Positions 5,338-6,889 of a stretch of DNA of 6,889 bases are shown one piece after another. The notes under the pieces are model-generated. The model was given only the letters and a program-made list of their open reading frames with translations. It was not told where the DNA came from and ran no database searches. Source of the DNA: Pseudobdellovibrionaceae bacterium (GTDB lineage: Bacteria; Bdellovibrionota; Bdellovibrionia; Bdellovibrionales; JAMPXM01). The stretch lies in assembly GCA_016791465.1 (NCBI GenBank), contig JAEUWE010000291.1, positions 1-6,889 on the forward strand. Direction: 5' to 3'. Within the stretch, counting starts at the first letter, position 1; every line of letters starts with the position of its first letter. The translations under genes and the position numbers were made by a program.

Positions 5338-5979
5338 GGTAAATGCGGTCCAGGTCGACGATAAAATGATGATCGGGGGCGCCGATCCGAACCACATGGC
5401 GGGGCACCACGGACCGACGGCTTTTCGGTAGTACGCTGCGTAGATGGCGATGCCGATCAAAACTGCGATGGCAAGATTTGAAGAGTTCATAGAGGGATTT
5501 GGCAGTTTGCCGTCGTTGACGGCGCATCCGACGAAGCCGGCAATTTCTTCTGACTGGTGATAGGCGGCCTCGCGGCTCATGACCCAGTGGCCGGTATCGA
5601 CGCGTTCGCCATTTTTAAGAATGAGCGTAAGAAAGTAGAACTCCGTATTTGAGCTGGGCCGCCCGACGCGCGCGACGCCGATCCGTTCGATATCGGAAAA
5701 TGGAATGTGGCGCATGCGCGATTCAAAGAGGTTCTTTGCAAGTTGTCGAACTTGCTGTCGTTCGCGATCAAATTCAGTGGTGACTTGTTCATTCCATGTG
5801 AGCGCCGCAGCTCCGATGAACAGCAGAAGATAGCCAAGCCACAGCGCTGCGCTTTGGTTGCTGTTGAGTGGCGTGACGTCGTGGAGCTTCCAAACGAAGA
5901 GCGCTCCGAGAAGCATGAGAGCTGTCGCGAGAATGATGTTTTTGTTTCGATTGGATTGAATCGTCATCGGTGTTGTCAT
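5314..5979 (-). CDS. Four-TM inner-membrane protein with PH-like central domain
   Basis: The 221-aa protein has predicted membrane segments at about 14-33, 44-62, 167-183 and 199-215. Between the second and third is a soluble domain of roughly 90 residues (66-155). This domain reads like the PH-type fold seen in many uncharacterised bacterial membrane proteins: a TEFDRERQQV strand pair, the IPFSDIERIGVARVG segment (92-106), the FYFLTLILKNGERVDTG hairpin (114-130) and a C-terminal helix (SREAAYHQSEEIAGFVG). With an even number of segments both ends lie on the same side; the basic tail LLRRLRR suggests the cytoplasm. The function is not known. ATG 5979 is chosen as the longest open start; the upstream sequence (GATCAGAAAA) has no good ribosome site, and ATG 5967 has none either. 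The gene stands alone, divergent from the membrane protein at 6123 and overlapping its convergent neighbour by 24 bases. Confidence 0.8.
   Translation of the reverse strand: MTTPMTIQSNRNKNIILATALMLLGALFVWKLHDVTPLNSNQSAALWLGYLLLFIGAAALTWNEQVTTEFDRERQQVRQLAKNLFESRMRHIPFSDIERIGVARVGRPSSNTEFYFLTLILKNGERVDTGHWVMSREAAYHQSEEIAGFVGCAVNDGKLPNPSMNSSNLAIAVLIGIAIYAAYYRKAVGPWCPAMWFGSAPPIIILSSTWTAFTLLRRLRR
5317..5332. terminator. Perfect 7-bp GC hairpin inside the overlapping convergent gene ends
   Basis: GCGCCGC (5317-5323) and GCGGCGC (5326-5332) are exact inverted copies separated by AG; in RNA this would fold as a 6-bp stem with a CAGG tetraloop. It lies wholly within the 24-base overlap of the two convergent coding regions (5314-5337) and codes for SAPQAAQ on one strand and LLRRLRR on the other. 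No T-run follows on either strand, so termination is only a possibility. Confidence 0.4.
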
Positions 5980-6001
5980 TTTTCTGATCGTGACGACGAT
6001 T

Positions 6002-6026
6002 GTCGAGCGTTCATGATGGGCTCGAC
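6002..6026. repeat. Inverted repeat GTCGAGC-N11-GCTCGAC in divergent intergenic region
   Basis: GTCGAGC (6002-6008) and GCTCGAC (6020-6026) are perfect inverted copies around 11 bases; a T/G wobble and a T/A pair can extend the stem to 9 in RNA. It lies 23-47 bases upstream of the minus-strand start at 5979 and about 100 bases upstream of the plus-strand start at 6123. That position suits an operator or a 5'-leader hairpin of the minus gene. The region 5980-6122 otherwise holds only an AT-rich patch (TTAATTAATCATATG, 6111-6125) before the plus-strand gene. Confidence 0.4.
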
Positions 6027-6114
6027 GAATGGCTGGCGAGATTTTGAAAGATGGGCCAAAATGCGACGCGCAATGAGTGATTTCGTGGCATCGCGGGCTG
6101 TTCCTATGGCTTAA
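6013..6114 (+). CDS. Doubtful small ORF (33 aa) upstream of the multi-pass protein gene
   Basis: An ATGATG at 6013 opens a 33-codon frame (starts MMGSTNGWRDFERW, ends SRAVPMA) that stops 8 bases before ATG 6123. It is basic and Trp/Met-containing, with no ribosome site. Its start codons lie in the loop of the 6002-6026 inverted repeat. It could allow translational coupling to the next gene, which also lacks a ribosome site, but chance is the simpler explanation. Confidence 0.12.
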   Translation: MMGSTNGWRDFERWAKMRRAMSDFVASRAVPMA

Positions 6115-6122
6115 TTAATCAT

Positions 6123-6689
6123 ATGGTTCAAGTGGATGTCTTTTGGTCCTATGGCCTCAATGCTGGCTTGGCGATCGCAGCTCAAAGCTCGTTGAGGAAT
6201 GAAGAGCACTGGTTTGAGAGCAAATCATTTCTGCTGGCCATGCTTTGGACATCGGCCTTGTTTGCGCCGTCGGGAGCCTTCTTGCTCTGGATCAATCCGG
6301 GCTGGGAAACGATGTTTGTTGCCAGGGATCATGCCTCGATTCCGGCGTGGCTGGTGGCGTTGTTTGCGATGACGAATGTGACTCAGGGTATCTTAGGATT
6401 TGGAGTGACGGCGCGATTGATTCGGGCGGGCAAGATGACGGCGGCGTGGTGGCAGGCACTGGGAGCTCATTTTGCCATGTTTTTTATCTTGATCGTCGGT
6501 TGGGATGGAACCGGTTACCGTCGCTTTTTCTATGCCGGTACCGGCGAACAGTGGCGTCAGGGGCAGGAGTTTGCATTTGTCGAGTTTTTTAGTTCGACGA
6601 TCTTTTACTCGTTGGTCGGTTTGGGGCTCATTCTTGTTCCTACATACGTATGGTGCATTCGAAAATTAAAACGTCTATCGATTGAGTAG
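6123..6689 (+). CDS. Multi-pass inner-membrane protein, unknown family
   Basis: The 188-aa, strongly hydrophobic protein has likely membrane segments near residues 8-22 (weak), 37-57, 73-96, 107-126 and 155-178, so four or five passes. It is unusually rich in Trp, Phe and Ala. Polar stretches with W and E (NEEHWFESK at 26-34, YAGTGEQWRQGQE at 136-148) sit between segments, and the tail IRKLKRLSIE is basic, suggesting a cytoplasmic C-terminus. I do not recognise the family or any catalytic motif. ATG 6123 has no Shine-Dalgarno sequence and lies in an AT-rich patch; translation could be leaderless or coupled to a 33-codon frame ending 8 bases upstream. The lipoprotein gene begins 20 bases after its stop, so the two probably form an operon and may act at the same envelope site. 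Confidence 0.82.
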   Translation: MVQVDVFWSYGLNAGLAIAAQSSLRNEEHWFESKSFLLAMLWTSALFAPSGAFLLWINPGWETMFVARDHASIPAWLVALFAMTNVTQGILGFGVTARLIRAGKMTAAWWQALGAHFAMFFILIVGWDGTGYRRFFYAGTGEQWRQGQEFAFVEFFSSTIFYSLVGLGLILVPTYVWCIRKLKRLSIE

Positions 6690-6709
6690 AAGAATATTAG
6701 GAGGTTTTG

Positions 6710-6889
6710 GTGAAACTTTTCATTGCATGTATTGGATTGTTGATCGCGACGGGGTGTGCTTCAACCGAGAACCGCTCATCGAGCGCCGCGACTGTTCGCA
6801 ATCCGAGTGCCGTTCAAAGAACGGAAGACAAATGTTTTACTGTGTCGCCGATCGAGGCCGTGCCACAGGATTTAAGTGTTTTTTCATAT
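6710..6889 (+). CDS. Putative lipoprotein, C-terminus cut off by window edge
   Basis: The frame starts at GTG 6710 with a perfect AGGAGG (6699-6704) 5 bases upstream, and 60 codons are visible. The N-terminus MKLFIACIGLLIATGC is a lipoprotein signal: one Lys, a hydrophobic core and a lipobox-like IATGC with the acylated Cys at residue 16. Ala at -3 is a less common but tolerated residue. The mature part begins ASTENRSSSAATV, a Ser/Ala/Asn-rich tether, and has no Asp at +2, so outer-membrane sorting is expected by the enterobacterial Lol rule. A further Cys appears in the DKCFTVSP stretch at residue 45. Too little is visible to name the family. It follows the multi-pass membrane protein gene by 20 bases. 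Confidence 0.8.
   Translation, partial: MKLFIACIGLLIATGCASTENRSSSAATVRNPSAVQRTEDKCFTVSPIEAVPQDLSVFSY

Noticed and set aside
5707..6012. N-terminal part of a 135-aa plus-strand frame ending at 6114
   Set aside because: Most of it is antisense to the four-TM protein; only the last 33 codons are outside a gene, and those are listed separately with low confidence.
6534..6545. 12-bp perfect palindrome GCCGGTACCGGC
   Set aside because: It has no loop, sits inside a coding region (AGTGE) and has no nearby partner or repeat; it is probably chance codon use.

Overview
The window reads as chromosomal DNA of a Gram-negative (two-membrane) bacterium of medium GC content. The evidence is a lipoprotein signal, a predicted outer-membrane beta-barrel ending in an aromatic residue, several Sec-type signal peptides and strong AGGAG-type ribosome binding sites. 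Many proteins have no recognisable family, which would suit Bdellovibrionota or another former delta-proteobacterial lineage. That placement is inference only; nothing in the sequence fixes it. No phage, IS, CRISPR, tRNA or rRNA signature was seen. Coding density is very high. The only non-coding stretches over 100 bases are two divergent promoter regions, 4454-4674 and 5980-6122.

Layout. (1) 1-1316, minus strand: thiL (last step of thiamine diphosphate synthesis) followed by a PilZ-like protein that runs off the left edge; the two overlap as TGATG. (2) About 1295-1951, plus strand: pdxH (last step of pyridoxal phosphate synthesis), head to head with thiL, with start regions that overlap or abut. 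(3) 1958-4453, minus strand: an apparent three-gene operon, transcribed in the order membrane-anchored helical periplasmic protein, FecR-like/beta-barrel outer-membrane protein, hinT. Gaps are 19 and 26 bases. It converges on pdxH, leaving 6 bases between the stop codons and a GC-rich hairpin across the junction. (4) 4454-4674: divergent promoter region with a 22-bp-offset direct repeat, a small RBS-equipped ORF and an extended -10 box. (5) 4675-5337, plus strand: a secreted protein of unknown family. (6) 5314-5979, minus strand: a four-TM protein with a PH-like central domain. Its 3' end overlaps the previous gene by 24 bases, and the overlap contains a 7-bp perfect hairpin. (7) 5980-6122: divergent region with a 7-bp inverted repeat. 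(8) 6123-6889, plus strand: a multi-TM protein followed by a lipoprotein cut by the right edge.

How they work together: three confidently named enzymes are housekeeping genes (ThiL for vitamin B1, PdxH for vitamin B6, HinT for nucleoside phosphoramidate hydrolysis). The rest are mainly cell-envelope proteins: inner-membrane, periplasmic, outer-membrane and lipoprotein. They give no sign of a known defence, secretion or biosynthetic system. The most interesting points are gene-junction architecture (abutting starts, overlapping convergent ends with hairpins in them) and the uncharacterised envelope operon. I found no convincing new multi-gene system.
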